Counted from the first letter of the stretch, positions 41,991 through 52,370 are shown. The stretch: DNA of 64,000 bases from Maniola hyperantus (GCF_902806685.2 NC_048555.1:10974001-11038000), one strand, 5' to 3'. Numbers and translations: made by a program. Notes: a model not told the origin generated them from the sequence alone.

Positions 41991-43081
41991 TGAATATACT
42001 GATGTAATGAATTTAATGGGGTCCAATTTCCTTGAAATAGGAGTATGTAAACTGACCGAAACAAACGCAAAAAACATTACAAAAACGAATGAAGTTTCTT
42101 AATAGTTTTATAATGGTTAATGGTATGGTAACCTCGAATAGTTACAAGGCATATTAGGGTTTAAATAGTTTTAGATTGTCATAGAGCAGAGTATTTTATG
42201 ATGGAACTATTAAAACTAAATTAGAATCCAGTTTTTTTAATCTCCAATGAATATTAATAATATATTTCTTGAGCACGATAGATTGATGAGTGTGGATTTG
42301 AATAGTTTTTAGTCACGCGAGAAATTCCATTTCTTTATATTGGAACCGAAAATTATAAAGCATATTTTTTGTTATCATAGGGTTTCTTTTTAGGCGAAAT
42401 GGGTTCACAAAGGCTAAATGTATGGAAAAGTCTGGGACGCCCGAGCGCAAAGTTGCACGCTTTTTATATAAATATTTATACCTATTTAAAACTCTATTTG
42501 CTCTTTTATCATAAAATAATACCGTAATCTCTTATTAGTGTATTAAGCGTTGAACGTAAATACCAAATTTTATTGAAATTGGTTTTATATCAATTGAATA
42601 AAACTGGTTTTTCTTCTCATGATCGTGTAAAAAATGCGCATTTTGGGGAAACTTCGCGATTTTTTGTATCGAGCCAATTTGTGCCAATCGTGTTTTGGCT
42701 CTCGTAATTCACTAAAGAATATCTTTAATTTTTATAATATTAAAAAATAAATAAACAAATTTGTAGTTTTTGAGGTCAAAACTTGATTCTTTGAACATCC
42801 GAACTGTGTCTTTTGGGACGCATATCGCCTTAAGTAAAATTTTGTGAAAATAAGACCAGCGGCTCAACCGTAAAAAGGCAACAGACAGACAAACTCTCGT
42901 AATTAAATGTATGAAGTACTTACTTACGTATCTAAAAAAAATCTATTCAGGATTCAGTCATCCGTGTCACAGAATAAGTGAACTAAACAATACCACCTTG
43001 AACTGTCATGAACTGTATTATTCGGCCACATGAATCACCATCAGAATATTTTGTCAAGTCTCAATTAACTTTGACATACAA
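41991..43081. other. Unique AT-rich DNA
   Basis: No repeat family of the window enters here apart from a doubtful Helitron A scrap at 42,840-42,905 (CGGCTCAACCG, CAGACAGACAAACTCTCG). No exon recognised. Confidence 0.35.
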
Positions 43082-43340
43082 TAGCGCCGATTCTGTGTAT
43101 TTCTCTGAACTAAAAGAGTATCTGCATCTTTTTCTTTTTATTATTGGAACATGAATTTTACAAGGCTAATTTTTAGTGCACGCTACAAATTTAAACAATA
43201 GACTAAAGTCACGACGTTTGACGGCTCTAAATAAAATTTAAAACTGTCAAACTGTCCTTTTCATATTATAATAGTAAGAAGAGGGATGTTAATACTCTAA
43301 AATTTAGGTGTGCTCAGAAGTCAGAATCAGTACCAATACC
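43082..43340 (+). mobile_element. MITE, GGCACYGATTCCG family, diverged
   Basis: GCGCCGATTCTGTGTATTTC to CAGAATCAGTACCA with several small deletions. Confidence 0.75.
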
Positions 43341-43361
43341 TCGAGCCTAGTACCACAGTGA

Positions 43362-43530
43362 ACTAGAGTGAGTGAACTCTCGGTTTGATCCGGAATCGAC
43401 GGATATGTAAAATGTGAAATCAAAGAAAAATAGGGATACCTAGTGTCAATTAATGTACTAACATTTGACGCCTGCCAGTCACGTCGAAGACCGAAGGCTT
43501 GAGGTTTTGTTAGAAATTCCTTACTGTCGT
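43362..43530 (+). repeat. Dispersed repeat with TCGGTTTGATCC end
   Basis: Plus copy of the 37,560 family: GAACTCTCGGTTTGATCCGG, AACATTTGACGCCTGCCAGT and GGTTTTGTTAGAAATTCC. Confidence 0.65.
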
Positions 43531-43617
43531 AAATTGTGCTAGTGTAGTTGAACGTGCAAGGGCGTCAAATAAAAAACACTCTGACATTGAACCTGCGCAG
43601 AAGACGAAAATATAGGT

Positions 43618-43660
43618 ACTTTAAATTTAGTTCAGGGAAAGGGAATCGGCGCCAACCTCT
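43618..43660 (-). repeat. End fragment of the GGCACCGATTCCG MITE
   Basis: TTTAGTTCAGGGAAAGGGAA and TCGGCGCCAA are the inverse of that family's left terminus. Confidence 0.5.
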
Positions 43661-43681
43661 AAACTAACATGACAAGTCTAA

Positions 43682-43811
43682 GGGCGTTTGTGCACTCATC
43701 CGTATTGCGTGTTCGTATCCGTATCCTTTGAAGTGGCCGTCATACAAATACGTACATTCGATTCGTTTTTTTTACGGATCCGTAAAATCACGGATGAGTG
43801 CACAAACGCCT
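43682..43811. mobile_element. 130-bp Tourist-like MITE, TAA target duplication
   Basis: GGGCGTTTGTGCACTCATCC and the inverse GGATGAGTGCACAAACGCC T form ~22-bp terminal repeats; TAA lies at 43,679-43,681 and 43,812-43,814. A 3-bp TAA/TTA duplication is the PIF/Harbinger signature. Confidence 0.85.
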
Positions 43812-43912
43812 TAACTAAGCTGTCAGTTAAGAGACTGTGTAAAATGTGTACCTACTGGAGCCCTAATAAAATTACCGGTTACAAGTGTCGATTAAATTAT
43901 ACAACTTACCTG

Positions 43913-44057
43913 CAGTGGCGTGCACAGGTTTGAAGCCAGGGTAGGCACTAGTTAACTAGGAACCTGTTTATTGGCAGGTCAAAATGAAAAATCTGCATTG
44001 AGCTATTACAACTGGGGTAAGCAGTGCATTTATGCCTCTATGACCTGCACGCCCCTG
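43913..44057. mobile_element. hAT-type MITE with 8-bp target duplication CTTACCTG
   Basis: Ends CAGTGGCGTGCA / TGCACGCCCCTG; perfect duplication at 43,905-43,912 and 44,058-44,065. 145 bp. Interior GTTTGAAGCCAG and CAACTGGGGTAAGCAGTGCA shared with 31,990 and, inverted, 34,327. Confidence 0.9.
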
Positions 44058-44340
44058 CTTACCTGTAAAGGTCAAATTAGTACACACCTTCGTAATGTCT
44101 ACCTATAAGTATCTAGTTAAGTACCAGCTTAGAACAATAAGCGTTATGTACTAGTCACTAGTAAAGCCACAAAATGTCATAAGAAAGGTTAAATAACAGG
44201 AACTAGGTAAGCCCATGTTAGTAAATCGTTGTCTCAATACATTGTAGGTGCTACAATGTTTAGAATCAAGATTGCCAAGAGTTACCTAGTACTTACTTAA
44301 GTAGGTACTTGTTTCTTACGTAAAGTTAAAAAATAGATAA

Positions 44341-44786
44341 AAAAACCGGCCAGGTGCGAGTCAGGCTCGCGCAATGAGGGTTCCGTACTACAGTCGTATT
44401 TTTTCGACATTTTGCAGGATAATTCAAAAACTATGATACATAAAAATAAATAAAAATCTGTTTTAGAATGTACAGGTGAAGACCTTTCATATGATACCCC
44501 ACTTGATATAGTCACTCACTTCGAAAGTTGAAAATACTAATTATTAGTTCATGACCACAATTTAATTTTTTTTGTGTGATCTAGCCCCTAAATTCACGGT
44601 TTTCAGATTTTTCCCCGAATGTCAGCTATAAGACCCACCTACCTGCCAAATTTCATGATTCTAGGTCAACGGGAAGTACCCTGTAGGTTTCTTGACAGAC
44701 AGACGGACAGCTAGACAGACAGACAGACAACAAAGTGATCCTATAAGGGTCCCGTTTTTCCTTTTGATGTACGGAACCCTAAAAAC
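44341..44786 (+). mobile_element. CCGGCC dispersed repeat, full-length type
   Basis: AACCGGCCAGGTGCGAGTCA to TGTACGGAACCCTAAAAA. Followed at once by the head of another copy (44,787). Confidence 0.85.
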
Positions 44787-44835
44787 CGGACAAGTGTGAG
44801 TTGAACTCGCTTGGAGAGGGTTCCTAAAATTATTT
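44787..44835 (+). mobile_element. Head-only CCGGCC repeat in tandem
   Basis: CCGGACAAGTGTGAGTTGAA and GAGAGGGTTCC follow the previous copy's AAAAA directly, giving a head-to-tail arrangement. Confidence 0.65.
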
Positions 44836-45247
44836 AGAAAATTCCTTGAAGTATACACTATAAAAATTATAAAAATATAGCAAAAAGCAAATATTTTATC
44901 GTTCAAAGAGCTGCATTGTAATATAGGCCTTTGAAAGTAATTTCGATAGCTGCAAAGTGTGTTGCTATAAAATAAAATCTTTCCCAATTTAATTCAGTAG
45001 GTACGTGTGATCCCAAGATCAGAAGATATGTATTATATGTACCAAGAAAAATATAAAAATAGATCTGAAGACAAAGCAGTGTTTGGTTCCCAGGAAAACC
45101 TGCTGTTGGAAGGATATCAAGAGATCATCACGGAGTGTATGAATCATGGCAGCTCCGAGCTATAACACGTTCACGTGAGGTTGAGCCTTCCAAGAAACCG
45201 CAGTCACCACGTGACATAGAGAATTATGATTTCGACATTTTCCCTTT

Positions 45248-45382
45248 TAACCGCTGTACTCAGAGTCGCTTAATCGTTACTTATGATCGAGTTAAACGAG
45301 ACAGAGCTATATCTCTCACATAAACTTGTCTCATTTTAACTCTATCTTAAGTAACGATTAGCGACTCTGAGTACGGCGGTTA
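45248..45382. repeat. Palindromic MITE-like fold-back
   Basis: Arms of about 60 bp: TTAACCGCTGTACTCAGAGT and GTTACTTATGATCGAGTTAA are mirrored on the right. The inner GAGTTAAAACGAGACA and the loop TATATCTCTCACATAA resemble the centre of 1,832-1,969, while the outer arms differ. Confidence 0.8.
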
Positions 45383-45483
45383 GAGTTCCAACTTCTAAGT
45401 AAATGCTATGCTTCTGAAATAGGCTTGGATTTAGATGTGATAATGCAAACGGGGTGTGATTTGTTTTATCTGCTACATGAATA

Positions 45484-45916
45484 AAAACCGGCCATATGAG
45501 AGTCAGGCTCGCACAACGAGGGTTCCGTACTACAGTCGTACTTTTTCGACATTTTGCACGATAATTCAAAAACTATGATGGATAAAAATAAATAAAAACC
45601 TGTTTTAGAATGCACATATTTAAAACCCTTTCATAGGATACCCCACTTGATATAGTTTGATACACTTTGAAAATTGAAAATACTAATTATTAGTTCATGA
45701 ACACATTTTAATCATTTTTTGTGATGTAACCACAAATTCACGGTTTTCAGATTTTCCCCCTTATGTCTGCTATAAGACCTACCTACCTGCCAACATGATT
45801 CTAGGTCAACGGGAAGTTGAAGTAGGTTTCTTGACAGAGACGACAGGCAGGAAGACAGACAACGAAGTGATCCTATAAGGGTTCCTTATTTCCTTTTGAG
45901 GTACGGAACCCTAATA
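45484..45916 (+). mobile_element. CCGGCC dispersed repeat, full-length type
   Basis: AACCGGCCATATGAGAGTCA to GGTACGGAACCCTAATAA, with the GTAACCACAAATTCACGG variant interior. Confidence 0.8.
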
Positions 45917-46354
45917 AGTCTGCATTTGGATCTCCTTTTATTGGTTGGTGTATCGAAGGCTGATTCTTTAGGACTTCTGGGTATGGCTTAAAATTTATTT
46001 AAGAACCTAACTCCTGTGCCTCATGCAGAAAAGATTTTTTGCGTCCTTTTTACTCGTATTTCTATGGAAGTCACGCCACTGCCCCTAATATTCGATTCAC
46101 ATTTAACAAAGAAAGTTCGGAATACATTATTCAAATGAATCGATCTGAAAACCAGTTCATGGCAGTTAGAATCGATCTAAATATGAAGTCATTAACGATG
46201 ATTTAAAATATTTACAGACCCTGTCGGGCACTTTTGATTATTTTTGCATGACAATAAGTCAGGGTTGCCTCAACCATCCACAGAATTAAAAGTAGGGTAC
46301 ATATGTCTCTTGTTAGGTTCGATTTTTAATTGAGACATTTTGATAAATTCATAT

Positions 46355-46527
46355 CTTGTGATGTAAATTCACGGTTTTCGGATTTGTTCCTTTACTTGAG
46401 CTATAAGACGTACCTACAAAATTTCATGATTCTAGGTCAACGGGAAGTACCCTGTAGGTTTTTTACAGACAAAGAAGTGATGCTATAAGGCTTCCTTTTT
46501 CCTTGGAGGTGTGGAACCCGAAAAAAC
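46355..46527 (+). mobile_element. CCGGCC dispersed repeat, right half
   Basis: CTTGTGATGTAAATTCACGG, CAAAATTTCATGATTCTAGG, GGGAAGTACCCTGTAGG and GGTGTGGAACCCGAAAAA. Confidence 0.7.
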
Positions 46528-46639
46528 TTTTGCAAGTACTTTTTAATCAACAAGTAAATAATTTACAATATAAAATATGGCACCTGTGTAATGGCACCTG
46601 GCTAACACTAGTATTTCTTTAGATTTTTTTCAACTTGAA

Positions 46640-47032
46640 TTTTTTTAGTCAGTGATCTTTCTTTTCTTCTATTTACGTATTTATTTTTAAGTAGGTACGT
46701 AATTAAAGTCAAAATGTGAACCATGACGACAAAGTAAAAATACATAAATTATTACACGCATCGCCAAGTTTTAAATATTGTATTCATTTTCATAGCCTGT
46801 TAGGTTCAAATGAACCTTCGGGCCCAAAGCAGTTCTGTACTTATAGTTTTTTCAGTGACCTTTCTTCTCTATATTTTTAAATATAGAAGAACTTAAATCC
46901 AAACTGTCAACCCTAGCGACAAAGTACAAATGCATAAATTATTACATGCATCGCCGAGTTTTAAATATTGTATTCATTTTCGATCGCCTGTTAGGTACGA
47001 ACCAACCTTCGGCGCCAGAGCAGTTCTGTTCT
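46640..47032 (+). repeat. 190-bp tandem duplication
   Basis: ACAAAGTAMAAATRCATAAA at 46,729 and 46,919, followed in both by CATCGCCRAGTTTTAAATAT, GTATTCATTTTC, GCCTGTTAGGT and GCAGTTCTGT. Confidence 0.8.
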
Positions 47033-47403
47033 TTTATTCATATTCACGAATGTGGCATTTCTCGTTCCGTAACCAGTCCCCGCTCTAATGGCGGCATAAT
47101 TTTCTTTTTAATATTACCATTATGTACCAATATTACTTCAACAACATTTTTTACAAGGATTATAGTTTTCAACTGTAGATAAGCACTTATTTTGTACCTA
47201 CGAGATACAAAATAGGTCGATCGGGCGATCTTTACTCGATTGCTAATCAAATGAAACGTATATATTTTATTTATCAATTTATAGGTTATATCCACGACCA
47301 TAAAACCGGGTTGCCTAATCATATAAAAAAAGTCAAATTAAAATAATAATAATATGGGAATTTAATAACCTATTTATTTACCATTTTACCTGCTTTTAAA
47401 CCA

Positions 47404-47547
47404 TACTAATATTATAAATGTGTCCGTCTGTCTGCTAGTCTTTCACGGCCCATCCGTTCAACCGATTTTGACGAAATTTGGTACAGCGATAGCTTGCATC
47501 CCGGTGAAGGACATTTCCACGCGGACGAAGTCGCGGGTATCAGCCAG
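47404..47547 (+). mobile_element. Helitron-like family A copy
   Basis: ACTAATATTATAAATGTGTC to GTCGCGGGTATCAGCCAG (CTAG mutated to CCAG) followed by T. Internal deletion. Confidence 0.75.
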
Positions 47548-47649
47548 TTTGCTATAATCCGCTGAAACAGGTCCAACCTACAGGTGTAGGGTGCAACATG
47601 CAGAATGCGACATGCACCGCCCACCCTCCCACTGCTAAACATGCAGGAA
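47548..47649 (+). mobile_element. Solo arm of the AATCCGCTGAAACAGG fold-back
   Basis: TTTGCTATAATCCGCTGAAA, CAGGTGTAGGGTGCAACATG, CACCGCCCACCCTCCCACTG and AAACATGCAGGAA; starts at the first base after the Helitron 3' end, exactly as at 34,957. Confidence 0.8.
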
Positions 47650-47666
47650 GGCTACTTTTTATCCTG

Positions 47667-47935
47667 AAAAAACCGGCCAAGTGCGAGTCACGCTCGCGCA
47701 ATGAGGGTTCCGTACTGTAGTACGGAAATATGACTGTACAAAATACGACTGTAGTCGTATTTTGTCGACATTTTGCAAGATAATTCAAAAACTATGATGC
47801 ATAAAAATAAATAAAAATATTATGTTTTAGAATGTACAGGTGAAGACCTTTCATATGATACCCCACTTGATATAGTCACTCACTTCGAAAGTTGAAAATA
47901 CTAATTATTAGTTCATGACCACAATTTAATTTTAC
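47667..47935 (+). mobile_element. CCGGCC dispersed repeat, left half
   Basis: AACCGGCCAAGTGCGAGTCA to GACCACAATTTAATTTT, then broken off. A local inverted duplication of TACTGTAGTACGG/ACGACTGTAGTCG is present at 47,710-47,760. Confidence 0.8.
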
Positions 47936-48257
47936 ACAGTTATACCTACCAATATGTATATACCTAGTACATTTACCTACCTTGTTAATTTAAGTTTTTT
48001 TCTGTTTCAGGTTCAGGTGAATTCAGTCATTTAAACTATTAATTATCGCAGCATCTTAATAACAATACAGCTGTTAATATATTTAGCATGTTTACATCAA
48101 AGTGGGCGGATCTATCTCTTGACTCTTGAGTGATGGTAGATTATGAGTCAGATGATATGGGTGTGGGAATCAAACAAAACCAGCACGTTTATCCACGTTT
48201 ATCAAAATTAACTAGAACGCCATATCTTGCTACCTACATACTAGGGTTGCCAACCTT

Positions 48258-48575
48258 TTCTTCTTCCTCACCTTTTCTTTGGTCGTCCTCTCCTCTTTTT
48301 TCCTTCCACATGCATACTTAACATTCTTCTAGTGACATGGCTTTCTTCTCTCCGCATTATACGCCCATACCATGCCAGTCTATTACCCCTCATCTTTTCT
48401 ACCACTGGCGCTACTTTCAAACTACCCCTTATATATTCATTCCTTTTATCTTATCCATCCTTGTCACACCACACATCCATCTCAACATTCGCATTTCAGT
48501 CGCATGTACTCTCCTTTCATTCGTCCCTTTTACCGCCCAACATTCTGAACCATACCATAGCATAGGGTTACCATA
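48258..48575 (-). pseudogene. LINE endonuclease/reverse-transcriptase C-terminal fragment
   Basis: Minus strand, with frame shifts, reads GTNERRVHATEMRMLRWM, CGVTRMDKIK, LAWYGRIMRREESHVTRR and MLSMHVEGKKRRGRPKKR. These motifs are the C-terminus of lepidopteran RTE-type LINE proteins. Frameshifts and the missing upstream domain make it non-functional. Confidence 0.8.
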
Positions 48576-48948
48576 GGCATACCATAGGGTTGCCAACCGT
48601 ACTTATAATATATAGTTGACTGGACGCCGCTTCAAGTCCGCTGCAAACATGACGGTAAACATGATCGTGTATGGCCAGCGTAAGACCACTGCGCCAGAAA
48701 CTCAGAATAAATACCTTTAGAAGTAGCCCTACGACACTTACTGTTAGAGCGAGATATTTGCTCTTATTAGAACGTGACAAAATGATTATGTTTTGTCCTT
48801 ATTACCGTGGCCACTTTTTTTTGTTTGCCAAAATGTATTAGTACGTGTGATTTTGGCAAACAACGTGAAGTAAGGTTATGTTGACTCAAGTATTGTAAAT
48901 AAATGATTGATTCTTTTTGTTGTTTTTTGTTTTTAAAGTTATTGTGCA

Positions 48949-49053
48949 ATGGTGGGTTGCAGTATACTAGGCTTAGGCTACTATAGCCGAAGCGAACGTA
49001 AAATAGACGGAATACCATTTCACAAGTACCTCTGCTTGAGCGAGAGAGACTGA
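48949..49053 (+). pseudogene. THAP-like zinc-finger N-terminus remnant
   Basis: Reads MVGCSILGLGYYSRSERKID and GIPFHKYLCLSERD, then stop. The MVGC start, the basic S.R..R stretch and the G.PFHK.. segment match the start of THAP domains found in THAP proteins and P-element transposases. The second zinc cysteine appears replaced by Leu (ILGLG for GCxN), and the AVPTM box is not reached. Likely a dead fragment. Confidence 0.4.
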
Positions 49054-49394
49054 TGGGGCCACGCTCGTTGCATATCTGGTATATCTGTGGCCAGGAAGGT
49101 CATTGAAAGATTACTGGAGATTGGAACTTTGGAAGGAAGCCAGGCTAAACCGAGACACTGCGGAGTTCCATAACTTTTATCGCATTAGAGGCTTACTCAA
49201 AGGCAACATTACGGCCGGCCAAATGTGGCCCGGAACGACCACAAATGACCAGTAAGCGCCATCTTGATGCCAGATAAGCGTAAATGAATATGTAACGCGT
49301 CCTCCCACGGCCCGCATTAAACCGGGCCCGACTGGCCCTATGGAAATAAAGTTGGCAATTAAAATTGTTCATTCGCGTCCGTTAGTCACTGCTA

Positions 49395-50020
49395 GGACTT
49401 GAAATTTGGGCTATATTTCCGCTCCGGAGTTGGGTTCTGACAGTCACCGTTTCAACTCCGGAGTTCCGGTGTTTCGAAAATACTTTAGAAAAAAATATGA
49501 AAATATTAAGTAAGTCATCGATGTATAAAGTATGCTAGGTAGGTATTATATTGAGTTTAGACCTTAACTTTTATTGGCAAATTGTGGATCCTTTGTAAAA
49601 GAAAATATTGTCATGTTGAAAGTTGAAACAAAAACATAATAGCTAATGTGCTAATGTGACGATCGCAATCACCTCTGATAGGCCGACTCACTCACTATAG
49701 GATACAATACATTGTTGGAACAATAATGTATCATAAATTCAGCCAATCACACCAATAGCGATTGTAATAATGATTGAATGCAGGATTCAGGATTTTGAAT
49801 AACAGGCAACAACAATCAATTTATTCACCTTTTAAAAAATACCACCACTTCACTGTTTTAAAAACGTAACGCTGTTGAAAGACTCGCTTTAGAGTTTTTT
49901 TAAATCTGATAATCGAAACTCCGGTCATGTTAGCTGCAACTCCGGTCTTACAAACGATCCTGTAACTTTTGAAACTCCGGACTTACACCAAACTCAGATT
50001 TCCGGAGCTCAAACACTAGT
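49395..50020. mobile_element. ~625-bp element with repeated AACTCCGG end motifs
   Basis: The left end has CTCCGGAGTTGGG and AACTCCGGAGTTCCGG; the right end has AACTCCGG three times and TTCCGGAG in inverse arrangement. Subterminal motif repeats in inverted orientation suggest a non-autonomous DNA transposon. It contains a nested MITE (49,657-49,781). Confidence 0.55.
49657..49781. mobile_element. ~125-bp MITE, TGACGATCGCAATCA ends
   Basis: TGACGATCGCAATCACCTCT at left, GCGATTGTAATAATGATTGA at right; TAGGCCGACTCA and CAATACATTGTTGGAACAA inside. Copy 2 at 50,483. Confidence 0.65.
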
Positions 50021-50362
50021 CACTGCGGAGTCTACTGTCTACTAATCTCGGAAGTCGGAGTAAACTGCGTGTGCATGAGCTAATGGGCGCTCAGTGTCGA
50101 GCCTACGTGCCCGACAGATTCCAGTTGTATAATTCCCTATAACGGGACTTCCAGTTATGGTAATCTTAGCCGAATTTCACGAACTTGTCTTCGAAAGTAG
50201 ATTTAAATCGTGCCAAATATCACTCCACGATCGGGGGAAGTTGATATAGTACCTACTTGATGCATTCGCGAGGACCAGACCAGTTGATGAATTAATGAAT
50301 TCCGATGTTTCACTAGATGGGGCGCTTCATAGTTCACTTAACAATATCGAAGAACTACTTAG

Positions 50363-50480
50363 TGCGAAGGAACTCTCAGTTTGATCCTGAATCGACGATT
50401 ATGTCAAATATTAAGCTATGGTGACGTGAAAAAATAAAAATAGGGCTACATGATGGCTACATGCGTCAAATGTACCAACA
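50363..50480 (+). repeat. Dispersed repeat with TCAGTTTGATCCTGAATCGA end
   Basis: Shorter copy of the 37,560/43,362 family, ending ATGCGTCAAATGTACCAACA next to a MITE. Confidence 0.6.
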
Positions 50481-50482
50481 TT

Positions 50483-50613
50483 GTGACGATCACAATTATC
50501 TCTAATTGGCCGATACTAGCTCTTTATTGGCTACAATGCATTGTTAAAACAAGAATACCTGCCATCAATTCAACCAATCACAAGAATTGCGATTGTAATA
50601 ATGATTGATGCAG
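50483..50613. mobile_element. ~130-bp MITE, TGACGATCACAATTA ends
   Basis: TGACGATCACAATTATCTCT, TTGGCCGATACTAGC, ATGCATTGTTAAAACAA and GCGATTGTAATAATGATTGA. Aligns along its length with 49,657-49,781. Confidence 0.65.
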
Positions 50614-50934
50614 GTTTTTCGGAATCAACCTAGTGTCCACACTCCTGTCAGTCCGTTCGTAAAAAAATAAAATTGTGCGATAACTCTAAAATAATCATTT
50701 GAATAGGTATAGGTGGCTTTAGTATACCTAGCCTGTTCTAACTTGTCTATGTTCGTAAGAATGGACTGCGTTACGCGTATACCGATGTTTGTTGAAACAT
50801 AATATTATTGTTACTACAAAGTGCCGTATCTAGTGAAACATTTAAATCGCTGCAATCAACCAACGTGATTTCCTATAACGTTATCGGAGCCGCCGTAACA
50901 AGTTTTGCAGGTACTATTTAGGTGAGCGATCGGT

Positions 50935-51480
50935 CCGGATCCGGTCGGTCGGGTCAGGATCGCCTCCGAAGCCCTAATCTCACTCGACGCATGAATAATT
51001 CCCGACCGGCTATCGATCGCACACGTCGAGGTTTTTATTTATACGGTGGGCGAGGCGCGTATTAGTAAACAGGCGCAAGCGCGGTCGACTCACCGACTTG
51101 CAGCACGTTCTCCACGCAGCCGGCCTCCAGCAGCTTGAGGCCCCGGCAGAAGGCGATGTTGCGGTGGTCGTCGGGCGGCGCGCGCGCCAGCGACGAGTAC
51201 ATGCAGATGTCGCGCTCGTCCCGCGGGAACGACCAGTACACGACGCGCCGCTGCACCGGCTCCGGGATGCGCTCGTAGCGCTCCTCGATACGCTGGAACG
51301 GGATCGCGGACGCCACTATCTTGGCCGTGATGTCGAGCAGCGTCGGCGGGGCGCGCGGCCGACAGCACGCGCGCGGCGCACACGTCGACATGGCGCTCGC
51401 TCGGCCGCTCGGCGCGGACTGACGTGCGGGGCTGCGGGCGGCCCCCTCCCGCGTCGCCCCACCCGGGGAGCCCCCCGCGG
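50935..51480 (-). promoter_or_regulatory. GC-rich island at the ZSWIM first exon
   Basis: GC and CpG content jump sharply here compared with the AT-rich flanks, spanning the exon and its immediate upstream side (to about 51,480 on the minus-strand 5' side). Such islands mark conserved promoters and first exons in insects. No TATA box or Inr could be singled out. Confidence 0.5.
51094..51391 (-). CDS. First coding exon of a ZSWIM4/5/6-type zinc finger SWIM protein
   Basis: Starts at ATG 51,391 in a good context (GCC before ATG) and reads MSTCAPRACCRPRAPPTLLD, ITAKIVASAIPFQRIEERYE, RIPEPVQRRVVYWSFPRDER, DICMYSSLARAPPDDHRNIA and FCRGLKLLEAGCVENVLQV, then breaks after one base of the next codon at GTGAGT. 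The block IPFQRIEER...RIPEPVQRRVVYWSFPR(D/S)ERDICMYSS is the hallmark N-terminus of ZSWIM4/5/6 proteins, linked to Cullin-RING ubiquitin ligases via a BC-box; the CCRP before LLD is also conserved. The SWIM finger and C-terminal repeats must lie in exons to the left, not found in this window. An upstream in-frame Met at 51,505 would add 38 Gly/Arg-rich residues and is less likely. Neighbouring introns are repeat-laden. Confidence 0.88.
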
Positions 51481-51633
51481 GGATGCGCGCCCTAAATCGA
51501 CACACTCCGATAAATTATTCATTTGGCAGGCATAATGTGCGATATATTATTAAAAGTTGGCATTTTTGTTTTGCTGAAATTACGCATTTGGATGCGGGCC
51601 TATCGTCCATTATAACTTTATACCGATCAGACA

Positions 51634-51738
51634 TTTTCGCCGATAACGGTTATAGTGAAGCGTATCAGAAAATTATTCACCAAATGTTTTCGCCGATAAC
51701 GGTTATAGTGAAGCATATCAGAAAATTATTCACAAGGC
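51634..51738 (+). repeat. 53-bp exact-type tandem duplication
   Basis: TTTTCGCCGATAACGGTTAT and CAGAAAATTATTCACMAA occur twice, 53 bp apart, with two differences. It lies just upstream of the ZSWIM start. Confidence 0.85.
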
Positions 51739-51787
51739 GTGATAAGTAGGTACCGTGGTAGGTAGGTACATTTGATTATTTTTCATA

Positions 51788-51990
51788 TTAGGGTTCCGTA
51801 CCTGTAGGTTGCCAAAAAGACTCTATTACCAAGTTTCCGCTGTCCGTTCGTCTGTCCATCCATCCGCCTGTCTGTCAGCTGGATGTAGGTATCTCATGAA
51901 CCGTAATAGGTTGGTAACTAGTAACTACCTACTAGGTAGAGAGTTGAAACTTTGCATTTGCGCTATGTATTTTTATTGCCTGCCGCAACA
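51788..51990 (-). mobile_element. CCGGCC dispersed repeat, second subfamily, right part
   Basis: Plus strand TAGGGTTCCGTACCTGTAGG, AGACTCTATTACCAAG, TCTGTCCATCCATCC and CATGAACCGTAATAGG; head missing. Confidence 0.7.
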
Positions 51991-52189
51991 ATTACAATCA
52001 AAATTGAGAACTTGACTGGTTTGATCTATTAGTAATGTATACCGCATGACCTCATTTTATTGCAGCGTAGATTTTTTTGAACTGTTAAATGTAAGCAGAA
52101 AAATTTAGAGTAGACACCTACCTCCTCACATTAACAAGTTGGCATAAAAAATAATGACACAAAAGCAAGCAGGGTCCTAATCCATTCGG

Positions 52190-52370
52190 GTCTAACCTCC
52201 TCGCATTACACAAACGAAGGGGAAAGGTGGTGGGGGTACATTAACAGCTGATGGCGGCGGGGAGGCGGGCGGTGGGCGCGCGGGAGGGGAAGGGCCGCGA
52301 CGTCAGGTGTCCGACAGCGACTCAGCTGAGATTCGACGATCAAGCGCTGCAGCGGCTGAGTTGTCAAGAA
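52190..52370. other. GC-rich patch upstream of the ZSWIM exon
   Basis: GGCGGCGGGGAGGCGGGCGG, GGGCGCGCGGGAGGGGAAGG and CGCGACGTCAGG stand out from AT-rich surroundings. It could be a 5' UTR exon or promoter of the ZSWIM gene about 0.8 kb further on; position only, no splice site verified. Confidence 0.3.

Noticed and set aside
48332..48576. 77-79-codon plus frames
   Set aside because: They are antisense to the LINE reverse-transcriptase fragment, whose minus reading has clear family motifs.
51098..51535. 145-codon plus-strand frame over the ZSWIM exon
   Set aside because: It is the GC-driven antisense shadow of the conserved minus-strand exon; the minus reading has the family motifs.
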